From contig NZ_JBJDLK010000005.1 of the NCBI RefSeq assembly GCF_045762675.1, positions 186,001-250,000 of the forward strand: a stretch of DNA of 64,000 nt, in the 5' to 3' direction. The stretch comes from Elizabethkingia meningoseptica_A. Its GTDB lineage: Bacteria; Bacteroidota; Bacteroidia; Flavobacteriales; Weeksellaceae. Of the stretch, positions 18,136-27,161 are shown in pieces. Each line of letters begins with the position of its first letter. The first letter of the stretch is position 1. The position numbers and the translations under genes are program-made. The notes below the pieces were generated by a model. The model was not told the DNA's origin, did no database searches, and was given only the letters and a program-made list of their open reading frames with translations.

Positions 18136-19380
18136 TTATGCCACTAAATTATTTGGTGGAAATGTCAGTAACAAATCCCTATAATATTCATACTGATTTT
18201 TTCGTAATTCTATTTCTTTTGGCAAACCCTCACTTATCGAAGTAGTAAGCGTATCAAATTTATCTAAAATACCTACTATGCGTTCTTGCTCTTCGAGTGG
18301 TGGAACAGGAATTTGGATTTTTTCCATATCCTTTGCTGACACATCTATAACCTTTGTCCCTTTTGCTAATTTTCTCTTTTGACTTGCAAAGTGTTCCGTT
18401 TGAGTAAAATAAGCAAAGAATTTTCCTGTTATCAAATCTTTTGACGGTTTAAATATTGTAGCGTGACCGCCTGTTACGGCTTCTTCTTCGCCAAGATATA
18501 CCACAGACTTGCCCACATCTTCAATATTTTCACTTGTATTGGTTATCACAACATCGCCATAATTTACTTTACGAAATTTTTTTGCTGTTTCTTCGGAAAC
18601 AAAAGAAATGGTTTTTGTTGTGGAAGTGCCATAGTAAGTATAAATCTGTCCGTAGTGAATAGCTGGCACACCAGTTTCTGTAAAATCTGATTTTGGCAAA
18701 CCATTTCCTCTAATTAAAACACCTAATTCACTCATTGTCAATAGCTTGCCCCCCCCATTTAATTCATTGAATGTCAGCAACTTATTGCGATAGTATTCAT
18801 ATTGTTGTTTACGAGCTGTAAGCTCTGCTGTAAGCTCTGCTGTAAGCTCTGTAAACTTATCTAATATTCCAACTATTTTTTCTTGAACTTCAAGTGGTGG
18901 AATTGGGATTTGGAGTTTTTCTTTTAAATTGTTTGAACTCAAATTTGGCTGTGCACCACCTCCTGCAAGAACATATAAAAAATCGGCTTTCGTTAGCAAA
19001 AAATGATATAGAAAACGACTATTCAACAATTCTTTATTAGGAATAAATTTTCCTACTCGTTGATTGAGATATGCAGTTTCATCAAGATTATAATAACCAA
19101 TTTTTCCAGTGGTCGCTCCTGACATTGCTATTAAAATATCGCCCTTTTCAATTGAATAGTTAAGAGGATTTCCTGATTTATAGTCTTCAGGGACAAAATA
19201 TTTAACATCTGTCAAATCAACATTCACTCCATCAATATTTGTTATCCGAACAATAGGTAATCCAGTAGCTTTGAACAAACTGCTTTGAAATGCAAAACCA
19301 TTTTGGAATTCACAAACTTCCCCGAGCGTTTTCCACTGCACTTTTTCGCCTTGTAATAGTTTATCTATGTAACTCATCAT
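18136..19380 (-). CDS. hsdS: Type I specificity subunit HsdS with repeat-based switches
   Basis: The 414-residue protein has two target-recognition domains (about 14-155 and 216-370). Each is followed by a conserved helix segment (IPPLEVQEKIVGILDKF and VPPLEEQERIVGILDKF) ending in YEYYRNKLLTF or YEYYRDLLLTF. The first spacer holds TELTAELTAELTARK (177-191), encoded by three 12-bp repeats, like the TAEL repeats of the EcoR124 family. Just after the first half is a run of eight G (coding GGG at 209-211). The start (ATG 19380, or 19377) overlaps the rhuM stop. HsdS selects the bipartite DNA site for HsdM and HsdR. Both repeats could change specificity by slippage. Confidence 0.95.
   Translation of the reverse strand: MMSYIDKLLQGEKVQWKTLGEVCEFQNGFAFQSSLFKATGLPIVRITNIDGVNVDLTDVKYFVPEDYKSGNPLNYSIEKGDILIAMSGATTGKIGYYNLDETAYLNQRVGKFIPNKELLNSRFLYHFLLTKADFLYVLAGGGAQPNLSSNNLKEKLQIPIPPLEVQEKIVGILDKFTELTAELTAELTARKQQYEYYRNKLLTFNELNGGGKLLTMSELGVLIRGNGLPKSDFTETGVPAIHYGQIYTYYGTSTTKTISFVSEETAKKFRKVNYGDVVITNTSENIEDVGKSVVYLGEEEAVTGGHATIFKPSKDLITGKFFAYFTQTEHFASQKRKLAKGTKVIDVSAKDMEKIQIPVPPLEEQERIVGILDKFDTLTTSISEGLPKEIELRKNQYEYYRDLLLTFPPNNLVA
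18749..18756. repeat. C8/G8 homopolymer inside hsdS
   Basis: Eight consecutive C on the plus strand (G8 in the coding strand) fall exactly between the two halves of hsdS. Loss or gain of one G brings a stop within a few codons (TGA in both cases), leaving a ~213-residue half-subunit. An ATG at 18735 lies 14 bases past the tract and could restart the second half. Confidence 0.85.
18815..18850. repeat. Three tandem 12-bp repeats in the hsdS spacer
   Basis: GCTGTAAGCTCT occurs three times in direct tandem (18815-18826, 18827-18838, 18839-18850), coding for ELTA units on the minus strand. As 12 is a multiple of 3, gain or loss keeps the frame but changes the distance between the two recognition domains. 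Confidence 0.92.
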
Positions 19381-20354
19381 TTCCCTTTCTTTTTTGCTTT
19401 TTTCTCCAAATCCGAGATAGTCTTCAAATAATCTTTTTCTACTGAGAGAAGTGTTTGGGCTTTATATTTTTTATATTCTTCGGTTGCCTTTTTCTTGGCT
19501 TGAGTATGTGATATTTTGCCTGCATTTTCCAATATTTTTCTTCCTGTAGAACCAAGAATATTGTCTAATTCACGCACATAATCCGCCATTCGCATTTCCC
19601 GCTCTTCAATGGCATTCAATTCTGCCAAATCAAAATAAGCGGCTACCAAATTATTGAGCACTTTCAATTCCTTTTCTTCCAAATAATTTTTGGCAATCAT
19701 CGCTTCGGCTTGCGTCGGTTGTTCGCCTTTAAAATTGGTTAAACCGGCAAAAGGTTTATCGCTGTCCACACGCAAATAAATTACTTCGCTTGCCGTATTT
19801 CCGTGAGCTGCATAATGCAGTTTGTTTTGAACAATTTTAAAAAAGGTCAAACTCTCTTCGCTTTTAGGGTTGTAATCGGTAGCCGTGGCATATAATTCCA
19901 ACACCTGGCGGTACATTACCTTTTCGCTCGAACGAATATCACGGATACGGTCTAATAATTCTTTCCAGTAATTACCACCACCCAAGTTTTTAAGGCGTTC
20001 ATCGTCCATCGTGAACCCTTTTACGATATACTCCTTTAAGCGTTGTGTTGCCCATTGTCGAAAACGAGTTCCTTGTACCGATTTAACCCGATAGCCCACA
20101 GAAATGATAACATCGAGATTGTAGTAATTATGAGCTTTCTGCTGAAATTCGGAAATTCCGAATTTCTTCATTGTATGGGCTTCTTCAAGCTCCTTTTCTT
20201 CATAGATATTTTTAATATGTTCGTTTATAGTGGATTTAGCTTTCCCAAATAAAACAGCCATTTGGTCTTGTGTAAGCCAAACGGTTTCGTTGTCGAGCTT
20301 AACATCAAGTTTCGTTAAACCGTCATCTGTCGTGTATAAAATTATTTCGCTCAT
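19377..20354 (-). CDS. rhuM: RhuM-family protein within the type I restriction operon
   Basis: The 325-residue protein matches the virulence-RhuM family. It starts SEIILYTTDDGLTKLDV, continues WLTQDQMAVLFGKAKSTI (a helix-turn-helix-like segment, ~27-44), NYYNLDVIISVGYRVKS (~77-93) and RFRQWATQRLKEYI, and ends with a charged helical tail. RhuM-like genes are often found beside type I restriction genes; their function is unsettled. The HTH suggests DNA binding or regulation. It lies 155 bp after hsdM and overlaps hsdS by 4 bp (ATGA). Whether it is a fourth subunit or a regulator cannot be read from sequence. Confidence 0.88.
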   Translation of the reverse strand: MSEIILYTTDDGLTKLDVKLDNETVWLTQDQMAVLFGKAKSTINEHIKNIYEEKELEEAHTMKKFGISEFQQKAHNYYNLDVIISVGYRVKSVQGTRFRQWATQRLKEYIVKGFTMDDERLKNLGGGNYWKELLDRIRDIRSSEKVMYRQVLELYATATDYNPKSEESLTFFKIVQNKLHYAAHGNTASEVIYLRVDSDKPFAGLTNFKGEQPTQAEAMIAKNYLEEKELKVLNNLVAAYFDLAELNAIEEREMRMADYVRELDNILGSTGRKILENAGKISHTQAKKKATEEYKKYKAQTLLSVEKDYLKTISDLEKKAKKKGK

Positions 20355-20509
20355 TTTGTTCCGTATCTAATCATTTTTTCGAACTAACAAGAAATTCTTG
20401 TGAGTTGATTTTTAAAGGTTAGTGCTTCTGCTATTAGCTCAATTTCGACCATTTTCGTGACCTCACGAAAATGGTCATCAATATTGAATGATTTTAAGTT
20501 TGTCCACAT

Positions 20510-22057
20510 TTAATTCTCAATTTCGTTAATAATAAAATCAATATCCGCACGCAGTTGATTTATCTTCTCTACGGTTTTTGAAATTTCGGCATTCAGCACA
20601 GAAATATCAATCACTTCCCGATTATCTTTTGCCTCAATGTATGAACTTACCGAAAGATTGTAATTGTTTTCGGCAATTTTGTTGTTGTCTATTGATTTTG
20701 CTACGTGTTCAACATCTTGTTTACTGTCGAACATTACCATAATCTTTTCAATGTGTTTTTCTTCGAGCACATTGTTATTGGTTACTTTTTTGAAGAAATC
20801 TTCGCTACTTGCATCAATAAACTGCGTTTTGTTTTCGGTTTTATGTTTTGAAAGCACCAAAATATTTACAGCTATGGAAGTTCCGTAAAATAAGTTGGGA
20901 GCTAAAGCGACAACGGTTTCTACAAAATTATTATCTACCAAATATTTTCTAATTTTCTGTTCCGCACCACTACGATAAAAAATGCCGGGGAAACACACAA
21001 TAGCTGCCCTTCCTTTACTTGAAAGGTAACTAAGGGCGTGCAACACAAAAGCAAAATCTGCTTTCGATTTAGGAGCAAGCACACCCGCAGGAGCAAAGCG
21101 GTCATCATTTATCAAAGTTGGGTCATCGCTCCCAATCCAGTTGATAGAGTAAGGCGGATTTGACACTATGGCATCAAAAGGTTTGTCGTTTTGCAAATGT
21201 GGGTCACGAAGTGTATCGCCAAGCACGATATTGAATTTGTCGTAATTTATGTTGTGCAAAAACATATTCATACGAGCCAAATTGTAAGTCGTATGGTTTA
21301 CTTCCTGTCCAAAGAAACCTTCTTCAATGATATGGTTATCAAAATGTTTTTTGGCTTGTAACAATAAAGAACCCGAACCACAAGCAGGGTCATAAATTTT
21401 ATTGACACTCGTTTGCTTGTGCATTGCCAATTGTGCAATGAGCTTGGAAACGTGTTGGGGCGTAAAAAACTCACCGCCCGATTTTCCTGCATTGGCAGCA
21501 TAATTGGAAATCAAAAACTCATACGCATCTCCAAACAGGTCAATTTGATTGTCTTCAAAATTCCCGAAATTCAGTCCTTCCACACCTTTCAGCACAGCTG
21601 CCAATCGGCTGTTTTTGTTTTCAACGGTGTTGCCCAATCGTGTACTGGTCGTATCAAAATCGGCAAACAAACCTTTAATATCTGGCTCGGACGGATAGCC
21701 GTTTGCAGAGCTTTCGATGGCATCAAAAATCGCTTTGAGGTCGGTGTTTAAGTTTGGATTAGTGTTTGCGGTTTTAGCAATGTTCACAAAAAGCTCACTT
21801 GGATAGATAAAATAGCCTTTTGTTTTTATGGCATCGTCTTTTATTTCAGGTGTAATGACATCATTGGATAAGCTGGCATAGTTTACGCTGTCATCGCCAC
21901 CTTCAATGTAATTAGTGAAATTTTCACTAATAAAACGATAGAACAGCGTTCCTAAGACAAATTGTTTAAAATCCCAACCATCGACAGAGCCACGTACATC
22001 GTTGGCTATTTTCCATATTTTGGCTTGTAAATCAGCTCTTTGTTGTATGCTTGTCAT
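20510..22057 (-). CDS. hsdM: Type I DNA methyltransferase subunit HsdM
   Basis: The 515-residue protein has an N-terminal HsdM helical domain (SIQQRADLQAKIWKIANDV, DFKQFVLGTLFYRFISENF). The AdoMet motif is DPACGSGSLLLQAKKHF (near 222-238), and the N6-adenine catalytic motif NPPY is in FDAIVSNPPYSINW (near 298-302). GGEFFTPQHVSKL precedes the AdoMet motif as usual. Length and motifs are those of a complete N6-adenine HsdM. It is the first gene of the hsd operon, and a 17-bp AT palindrome lies 36 bp upstream of its start. Confidence 0.96.
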   Translation of the reverse strand: MTSIQQRADLQAKIWKIANDVRGSVDGWDFKQFVLGTLFYRFISENFTNYIEGGDDSVNYASLSNDVITPEIKDDAIKTKGYFIYPSELFVNIAKTANTNPNLNTDLKAIFDAIESSANGYPSEPDIKGLFADFDTTSTRLGNTVENKNSRLAAVLKGVEGLNFGNFEDNQIDLFGDAYEFLISNYAANAGKSGGEFFTPQHVSKLIAQLAMHKQTSVNKIYDPACGSGSLLLQAKKHFDNHIIEEGFFGQEVNHTTYNLARMNMFLHNINYDKFNIVLGDTLRDPHLQNDKPFDAIVSNPPYSINWIGSDDPTLINDDRFAPAGVLAPKSKADFAFVLHALSYLSSKGRAAIVCFPGIFYRSGAEQKIRKYLVDNNFVETVVALAPNLFYGTSIAVNILVLSKHKTENKTQFIDASSEDFFKKVTNNNVLEEKHIEKIMVMFDSKQDVEHVAKSIDNNKIAENNYNLSVSSYIEAKDNREVIDISVLNAEISKTVEKINQLRADIDFIINEIEN

Positions 22058-22093
22058 TTTTTATTTTCTGTATTCTTACCGTAATTATTGTTT

Positions 22094-22110
22094 ATAAAAT
22101 AGTATTTTAT
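22094..22110. promoter_or_regulatory. Palindrome upstream of hsdM, possible operator
   Basis: ATAAAATA-G-TATTTTAT is a perfect inverted repeat with a 1-bp centre, 36 bp before the hsdM start. Its position in the only gap between the relaxase gene and the restriction operon suggests control of the latter. The regulator is not identified, and AT-rich palindromes can occur by chance. Confidence 0.35.
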
Positions 22111-22158
22111 ATGCAGTAAATGTAATTAAAATTAAGGTTAAAGACAAACGCCCCATAA

Positions 22159-23319
22159 TCAATGTTTCAAGCCACTTTTCTTTCTATCAACACTCTCTTT
22201 TTCTTCAATTCGTTCATCATTTTTACGTCCACTCAACAACGAAAACAACCTCTCATTTTTCTCCTGATTTCTAAAAACTTCCTCAATAGCCAAAACCGGA
22301 ATTTGATTTTCTTTTGAAGCTTTTTCCAGTATCTCTATCATTTTATCATTAAGGGCAGATTTACTTAACGTTTGCAGGTTGGGAATTCTTATGCTTTCGT
22401 ATAATATCGATTTCTCCAAAGTATTCATCACTGATTCCAAATATTTTTTCTTTTCAACAGCAAAAGCGGTTTCATTGGTTAGGAGTGTGGAATTTTTGCT
22501 TTTGAAAAATTGAACTTCTTTTTTTAGACTTTCAATTTTAGTTTTCTGCTCCGTGATTTGCTTCGTTTTGGATTCCAGTTCGGTTTTGTTTTTCAGGAGT
22601 TTGAGATTGTTGGATTTGAGTGCTTTTTGGTAGTTTTCAATCGTCTTTTCAGTTTTGATTCTTTGAAAACCTAAAAAGTCGGTTTCCTTTATAATCAGTT
22701 CTTCTTCTTTTTTGGAATCAATTTCGGATTGGAGATTGTTTTTTATTTCTTCCAGAATTTTGATTTCCTCTTCTATTTTCTTGATTTTAAATTCAACGGC
22801 TTCCAATCTTTGTGTTCCGTTTTTGGAAATTCCACGCTCCATTCCCAAACATTCTGCCGTTATATCCTGCATTTTGGAATAATGAAACGATTGATGTTTC
22901 AATGTTTTTCCGGTTTGTAAATCCTGCCAGTCTGCGACCAAATGAGCGTGATAATTCGGTTTCCATTCTTTGGAATCTTTATCGTAATGTCCCTCGTCTT
23001 TATGAATGACAATCTGAAAAACCCTGATTTTCAATTCTTCTTCCAATCTTTTTGAAAGATTGTGCAAATCCTGCATCGTTGTATTTTCTTTAATGACAAC
23101 CACTGCTTCCCGAATCGGAATTGCATTTTTCTGTAATTTTCTTCCGGATTTTTCTTTGCAGTAAATTTCGATTTTTTGAAGTCGGTCGGCAATTTTTTGT
23201 TCCTGCCAATATTCGTTTTTTGGCGTTAAATCTTTTCGGATATAATCAAAAGATTTTTTCCTGAAATTATGAGTTTCGGAATCAGATTTTACCCCTTTGA
23301 AATTGATTGATGTTTTCAT
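22159..23319 (-). CDS. mob: MobV/Pre-type relaxase (mobilization protein)
   Basis: The ~386-residue protein begins at ATG 23319 (MKTSINFKGVKSDSETHNF). An ATG at 23376 is possible, but its extra 19 residues look unrelated. The relaxase core has FQIVIHKDEGHYDKD and, about 11 residues on, the metal-binding NYHAHLVADW (HxH) motif, as in the MobV/Pre and Bacteroides Mob families. Residues ~190-300 form a long coiled coil (EFKIKKIEEEIKILEEIKNN). Such proteins nick at oriT and allow transfer by helper conjugation systems. No accessory MobC-like gene or coupling protein is present. Confidence 0.82.
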   Translation of the reverse strand: MKTSINFKGVKSDSETHNFRKKSFDYIRKDLTPKNEYWQEQKIADRLQKIEIYCKEKSGRKLQKNAIPIREAVVVIKENTTMQDLHNLSKRLEEELKIRVFQIVIHKDEGHYDKDSKEWKPNYHAHLVADWQDLQTGKTLKHQSFHYSKMQDITAECLGMERGISKNGTQRLEAVEFKIKKIEEEIKILEEIKNNLQSEIDSKKEEELIIKETDFLGFQRIKTEKTIENYQKALKSNNLKLLKNKTELESKTKQITEQKTKIESLKKEVQFFKSKNSTLLTNETAFAVEKKKYLESVMNTLEKSILYESIRIPNLQTLSKSALNDKMIEILEKASKENQIPVLAIEEVFRNQEKNERLFSLLSGRKNDERIEEKESVDRKKSGLKH

Positions 23320-23632
23320 TTTTTTTAAATTTGATGATGTGACACTCGCATCCTTTTTATGCAAGTTTCTCGGCAACTTAAATCTATTTTACCCACCTTT
23401 TGCGATAAGTTGGTGCTATTTTACTCTGGTTCGTAAAATTTGAACTTGTTTCTATTTTTGAAAAGTTTAAATCCTAACCTTGTATTATTTTTACACAGAA
23501 CCCTATACTATTTTTTACAGGTTAAAAGCCTCGCAGAGCGAAGAAGAAACTTTGTTGGGAGGAACGACCTTCAAAGTTGCGAATGAGCTCCTAACTTTTG
23601 TCAATAGTTGGTAAAAATCAGCGTTCGCATTT
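23320..23632. other. Gap upstream of the relaxase gene, candidate oriT region
   Basis: This 313-bp stretch upstream of the relaxase holds no convincing gene. A 7-bp inverted repeat, AACTTTG (23548-23554) and CAAAGTT (23572-23578), flanks a G/A-rich loop. MobV-type oriT sites usually lie directly upstream of the relaxase, so this is the most likely location; no nick-site consensus was identified. Confidence 0.35.
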
Positions 23633-24583
23633 TCAGCGTTTTCTTCGGTAAATTGGATTGGTTTGCTCTATTTCGTTTTCTTGTTGTTCCGACTTTGATT
23701 TCAATTCGGTTTGATGTTGGCTTTCGATTTTTGTTTGAATTTTGGAAAGCAAATATTCATTCAAATCTTTGTGAGAAGCATAAATTTCGGAATGCTCTTT
23801 CGCTTCGGGAAACGATTTTAAAATTGAATTTTTACAGATTTCTCCTGCTTTGTCATTATCCAAAAACAGATGAATTTCAGAATAGTTTTGCAAATGGTTT
23901 TTGGTTTTATTTAAAAGGGAAATGGAATTCATCACTAACAAATCGCCTTTGAAAAACCGTTTCATTTCGACAAAAGACAAAGCATCCAAAAATCCCTCGA
24001 ATACGACAATGTTTTTGTTTTTTTCGTGATTCTCATTATTAAGATTAATGACGGAAATATCCTTTTTCAGAAGCGAACCTTTATAGAATGAATTTCTCAA
24101 TTCCCAACCTCCGGAAAGGTTTTCAAATCCAATCGCATACAGATTCTTTTCTCCAATTCTGAAATAAATTTCTTTTACAAAAGGATAAATGTTTTCCGAA
24201 AGTCCCCTTTGACGCAGATAATTTTTCAGGTTTTCATTTTGAAGTTCTTTGATTTCAGTGATTGTATAATTTGCGGTTGAGTTTTTCAGATGAATATCAT
24301 TCTGCGGTTGAAAAGAAGAAAAATTTTGCTTTTCAGCCCATTCCAACACTTCTTTTACGGAAGCATTCAGGTATTTCATCATAAAATCGGTGTTGTTTCC
24401 CCCGATGCCTTCGGAATGGAGATACCAGAGATTTAATTTTTTATCGAGTTTGAAAGAGGGTTGCGTTTCTGTTCCGAATGGATTCAGAAACCACGCTTCT
24501 TTTTCATTTTGTTTTGTTGGAAGATGTCCGACAGAAAAGAGGACTTCTTCCAACTTTATCGAGTTGAATTGTTGACAGTTCAT
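23633..24583 (-). CDS. Toprim-domain primase-like protein
   Basis: The 316-residue protein resembles mobile-element primases of Bacteroidota. The N-terminal part (PFGTETQPSFKLDKKLNLW, LHSEGIGGNNTDFMMKYL) aligns with the DnaG/CHC2-type domain but has lost the zinc cysteines. The Toprim domain shows IVVFEGFLDALSF (Glu, ~198-210) and LFLDNDKAGE (DxD, ~244-253). It would make primers for element replication together with the helicase-like gene 221 bp upstream. The C-terminal ~30 residues are low complexity (Gln/Glu/Lys/Ser). Confidence 0.82.
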   Translation of the reverse strand: MNCQQFNSIKLEEVLFSVGHLPTKQNEKEAWFLNPFGTETQPSFKLDKKLNLWYLHSEGIGGNNTDFMMKYLNASVKEVLEWAEKQNFSSFQPQNDIHLKNSTANYTITEIKELQNENLKNYLRQRGLSENIYPFVKEIYFRIGEKNLYAIGFENLSGGWELRNSFYKGSLLKKDISVINLNNENHEKNKNIVVFEGFLDALSFVEMKRFFKGDLLVMNSISLLNKTKNHLQNYSEIHLFLDNDKAGEICKNSILKSFPEAKEHSEIYASHKDLNEYLLSKIQTKIESQHQTELKSKSEQQENEIEQTNPIYRRKR

Positions 24584-24620
24584 TGGTTTAAAATGTTAGG
24601 GTTGGATTTTGAAAATATTT

Positions 24621-24771
24621 TGATGAATCGATGAGTAAACCTTTTAACAATTTGATTATTAAAGAAATGCACACTCATCAAATGCTCATCATCTCATCAA
24701 ATTTGTTGTTTAGTACTCATCAGTTGCTCATCAAAAATCAGGGTTTTAAAATTTGATGAGGCTTTTGATGA
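24621..24771. repeat. Iteron-like CTCATCA cluster, possible replication origin
   Basis: CTCATCA occurs in direct orientation five times, starting at 24674, 24685, 24693, 24716 and 24727 (spacings 11, 8, 23 and 11). Inverted copies TGATGA(G) flank them at 24621, 24754 and 24766, and a CGATGAG at 24629. All lie between the helicase-like and primase-like genes. This resembles iterons to which a replication protein binds. Confidence 0.5.
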
Positions 24772-24804
24772 AAAGTAAGTCTTTGATTTTCTTTTCATTA
24801 TCAG

Positions 24805-26043
24805 TTAATTCATCATTTCATCAAATTTTTGAAGGATAAAATCTTTTTTTATCGTGAAAAACCGTCCTGTTTTATTGGTTTGATAGAAACTTCCGGAAAA
24901 ATCAATGTCGTATTTGATGTAGGCAAGTGAATTGCTCTGCGGTTCTAGTTTCCAAATTACTTTCAGGATTTTCCTCACGTCATTGATTGTCCAAAACTGG
25001 GTTCTGAACATTTTATTAATCATATTGAGAATATCCTGAGGAATGCAGTGAAGTTCCTGTTCTTCGTTAGTTTCAAAAAATTCATATAGAAGTTCAATGA
25101 TTTTTGATTCGAGTTTGCTGTTGTATTTCCAGACTAATTTCTGCAAGGCTTTGGTTCTGATTTCATTTGCAGAAAACCACATTCTGGTTTCTTTTTGGCT
25201 GTGGAAAGGTCTTTGAATTAAATAGCGGAGAAAATACGGGATTTCCTGAACGAGATTTTTCAGAAAGTCGGTGTTTTCACTTTTAATGGATTTTACTTTG
25301 ATAATCCAGAAGCGGATTTCGTTTTCATCAATCTGAATGAAATTGTCTTCATTGTTGGAACAGAGAATGAATTTCCCGAAAAACTCAATTTCTTCCGCAT
25401 CTTTTCCTTTGGCTTCTTTCTTGTCCTTGTCGGTGGTGGAAAGGTATTTCAAGCGTTCGGTAATTTCTTTTTTGTCAAAGAACACTTCATCAATCGCCAC
25501 AACAAGCATTGAAGCCCAATCTGAATTAAACTGGCTACTGAAAGAATCGCCTTTGATGTAGGTCATATTCAGTCCGAAAATGGATTTCAACCATTTGATG
25601 AATGTGGATTTTCCGGTGGCTCTTTCTTTGGAAACCAGACAGAGAATCGGCAGCATTTGAATGGGATATTGCAGTAAAATTTTCAGATAATCCAGACCTA
25701 ATTCAATCTGTTCTCCAAAAATATGCTCCATAAACTCTAAGGAAAACGGGATTTTTTCTTTCAGGGCACTCTGACTGATATTTTCTTCGGCAGGCGGAAA
25801 TGGGATTTCTTTGTAAGTGTTGTAAAAACTATCAATTATTTGCCGGTATTGCAGGTGCGAAGGAATACAGCAAAAGCCGTCATACTTCGGAACTTCCGAA
25901 ACATAGACTTTTCCGTGGTCGCTGACGATAGTTTCACGATTCCAGCGAACTAATATCGAAATTTTGTCGCCCGAAATCTGTGGTTTTTCGATGAGTTTAT
26001 AGTAAGTCGTGCCTACTCGTAAATAGGGTGTTTTTTTGCTCAT
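24805..26043 (-). CDS. DUF5906/SF3-like helicase of a mobile element
   Basis: The 412-residue protein has a Walker A SKERATGKST (~140-149) and Walker B MLVVAIDEVFF (~171-181). A sensor-like FILCSNNEDNFIQIDENEIRFW (~217-238) follows. This arrangement is that of the phage/plasmid primase-helicase family (P4-type, DUF5906). The primase domain itself is missing and is instead supplied by the separate Toprim gene. The C-terminal ~110 residues look like a winged-helix region. It likely unwinds the origin in the intergenic repeats just downstream. Confidence 0.8.
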   Translation of the reverse strand: MSKKTPYLRVGTTYYKLIEKPQISGDKISILVRWNRETIVSDHGKVYVSEVPKYDGFCCIPSHLQYRQIIDSFYNTYKEIPFPPAEENISQSALKEKIPFSLEFMEHIFGEQIELGLDYLKILLQYPIQMLPILCLVSKERATGKSTFIKWLKSIFGLNMTYIKGDSFSSQFNSDWASMLVVAIDEVFFDKKEITERLKYLSTTDKDKKEAKGKDAEEIEFFGKFILCSNNEDNFIQIDENEIRFWIIKVKSIKSENTDFLKNLVQEIPYFLRYLIQRPFHSQKETRMWFSANEIRTKALQKLVWKYNSKLESKIIELLYEFFETNEEQELHCIPQDILNMINKMFRTQFWTINDVRKILKVIWKLEPQSNSLAYIKYDIDFSGSFYQTNKTGRFFTIKKDFILQKFDEMMN

Positions 26044-26073
26044 TTTTTCACATTTTAAGTTAAAACTATCCGC

Positions 26074-26352
26074 TTATCTTTTGTATTTAAGCGATTTAAC
26101 GTCGTTTAAAGCATTCATCAAATCCAAATGATTGATTCTGTAAAATCTTCCTATTTGTTCGGCTTTGATGTTGCCTTTTAAAATGTGTGAGCGGACGGTT
26201 TGATAATCGAGTTTTAGAATATCGGAACATTCTTTGATAGAATAGAACTTCCTCTTTAATTCGATTTCAGGTTCTTTTTTGAGAGAATGGAGTAAGTCTT
26301 TTACTTCTCCTAATTCGTCCAGAATGGTTTGGAATGGATTGGTTGTCTGCAT
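26074..26352 (-). CDS. Excisionase-like helix-turn-helix protein
   Basis: A 92-residue protein with a MerR/Xis-type HTH (KFYSIKECSDILKLDYQTV then SHILKGNIKAEQIGRFYRI, ~36-75). It resembles small DNA-binding proteins that sit beside tyrosine recombinases in Bacteroidota elements and act as recombination directionality factors or replication regulators. The helicase gene starts 30 bp downstream. Which of the two roles applies is not clear. Confidence 0.75.
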   Translation of the reverse strand: MQTTNPFQTILDELGEVKDLLHSLKKEPEIELKRKFYSIKECSDILKLDYQTVRSHILKGNIKAEQIGRFYRINHLDLMNALNDVKSLKYKR

Positions 26353-26430
26353 AGTATTTGTTTTAAAATTCTATGCAAATATTCCTCGTTTGTGTTTTTA
26401 ATCTATGAATTATAGTAAATTCAGTAAAAT

Positions 26431-27159
26431 TTAATACTTAATCATAAACTCTTTTGATAAATCATCAAATAGCTTTTTCTCCTCGTCTTTGGTTGGATAG
26501 GGTGTTGCGCTAGAAAAAGAAGAAGGAGATATTTCGAAATTAAAATCGTCTTTCAATAATTTTATAATGTCAATATTTTTGACTTTTTTTATCACACCCC
26601 TTTTTTTGAGGAATGTTAATATACTGGCAAAGAAGATAACAGTAATATCAAATTTATTATTTTTATCTAAGTAAGAATTATTCTTCATTACTAAAATGAA
26701 AGTGTTATAATTTTCTTCACTTGAAAATATTGACATAAAGAGGTCTTTCGTTTTCCTTTCTCCAAACAACAGAAAATATAAGAAAAGTGTTTTTTCAGCG
26801 CCCACTAAAAAATTACCTTGCAATTTCATTAGATTTGAGGAAGTCATTTTTCTTGACGACTCCTTCCTATATTGCTTTAGGCAATAGTCAATCTTATCTT
26901 GAAAATTATGGCTACTAAATTGGCTTATTTCTTTAAAATGGTAACTGAAGAAATTATCCAGTCTTTCATATTCAATCAATAATTCATTTTTATCCTTTTC
27001 TGTCAATATTTCTTGTTCAGCTGTATGTTTTGCCTTTTTAATTCTTTCGGAAAGTAGTTCTTTAATTTTATCTCCTTTAATCCAATAATAAAGCATCATT
27101 GGATATCCTATAATTTCTTCCCAAAAATACCAGCGTCCGTATAATTTCTTTTTGTCCAT
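26431..27159 (-). CDS. Element protein of unknown function (242 aa)
   Basis: A Lys-rich, largely helical cytoplasmic protein that starts 2 nt after the integrase stop. It begins MDKKKLYGRWYFWEEIIGYP and ends with TPYPTKDEEKKLFDDLSKEF. No signal peptide, membrane segment or catalytic motif is evident and I do not recognise the family. Tight coupling to the integrase suggests a role in element maintenance or recombination, but that is only context. Confidence 0.65.
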   Translation of the reverse strand: MDKKKLYGRWYFWEEIIGYPMMLYYWIKGDKIKELLSERIKKAKHTAEQEILTEKDKNELLIEYERLDNFFSYHFKEISQFSSHNFQDKIDYCLKQYRKESSRKMTSSNLMKLQGNFLVGAEKTLFLYFLLFGERKTKDLFMSIFSSEENYNTFILVMKNNSYLDKNNKFDITVIFFASILTFLKKRGVIKKVKNIDIIKLLKDDFNFEISPSSFSSATPYPTKDEEKKLFDDLSKEFMIKY

Positions 27160-27161
27160 AA

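Noticed and set aside
24674..24733. CRISPR-like array
   Set aside because: The repeats are 7 bp with 1-16-bp gaps of uneven length, and there are no cas genes; iterons are more likely.
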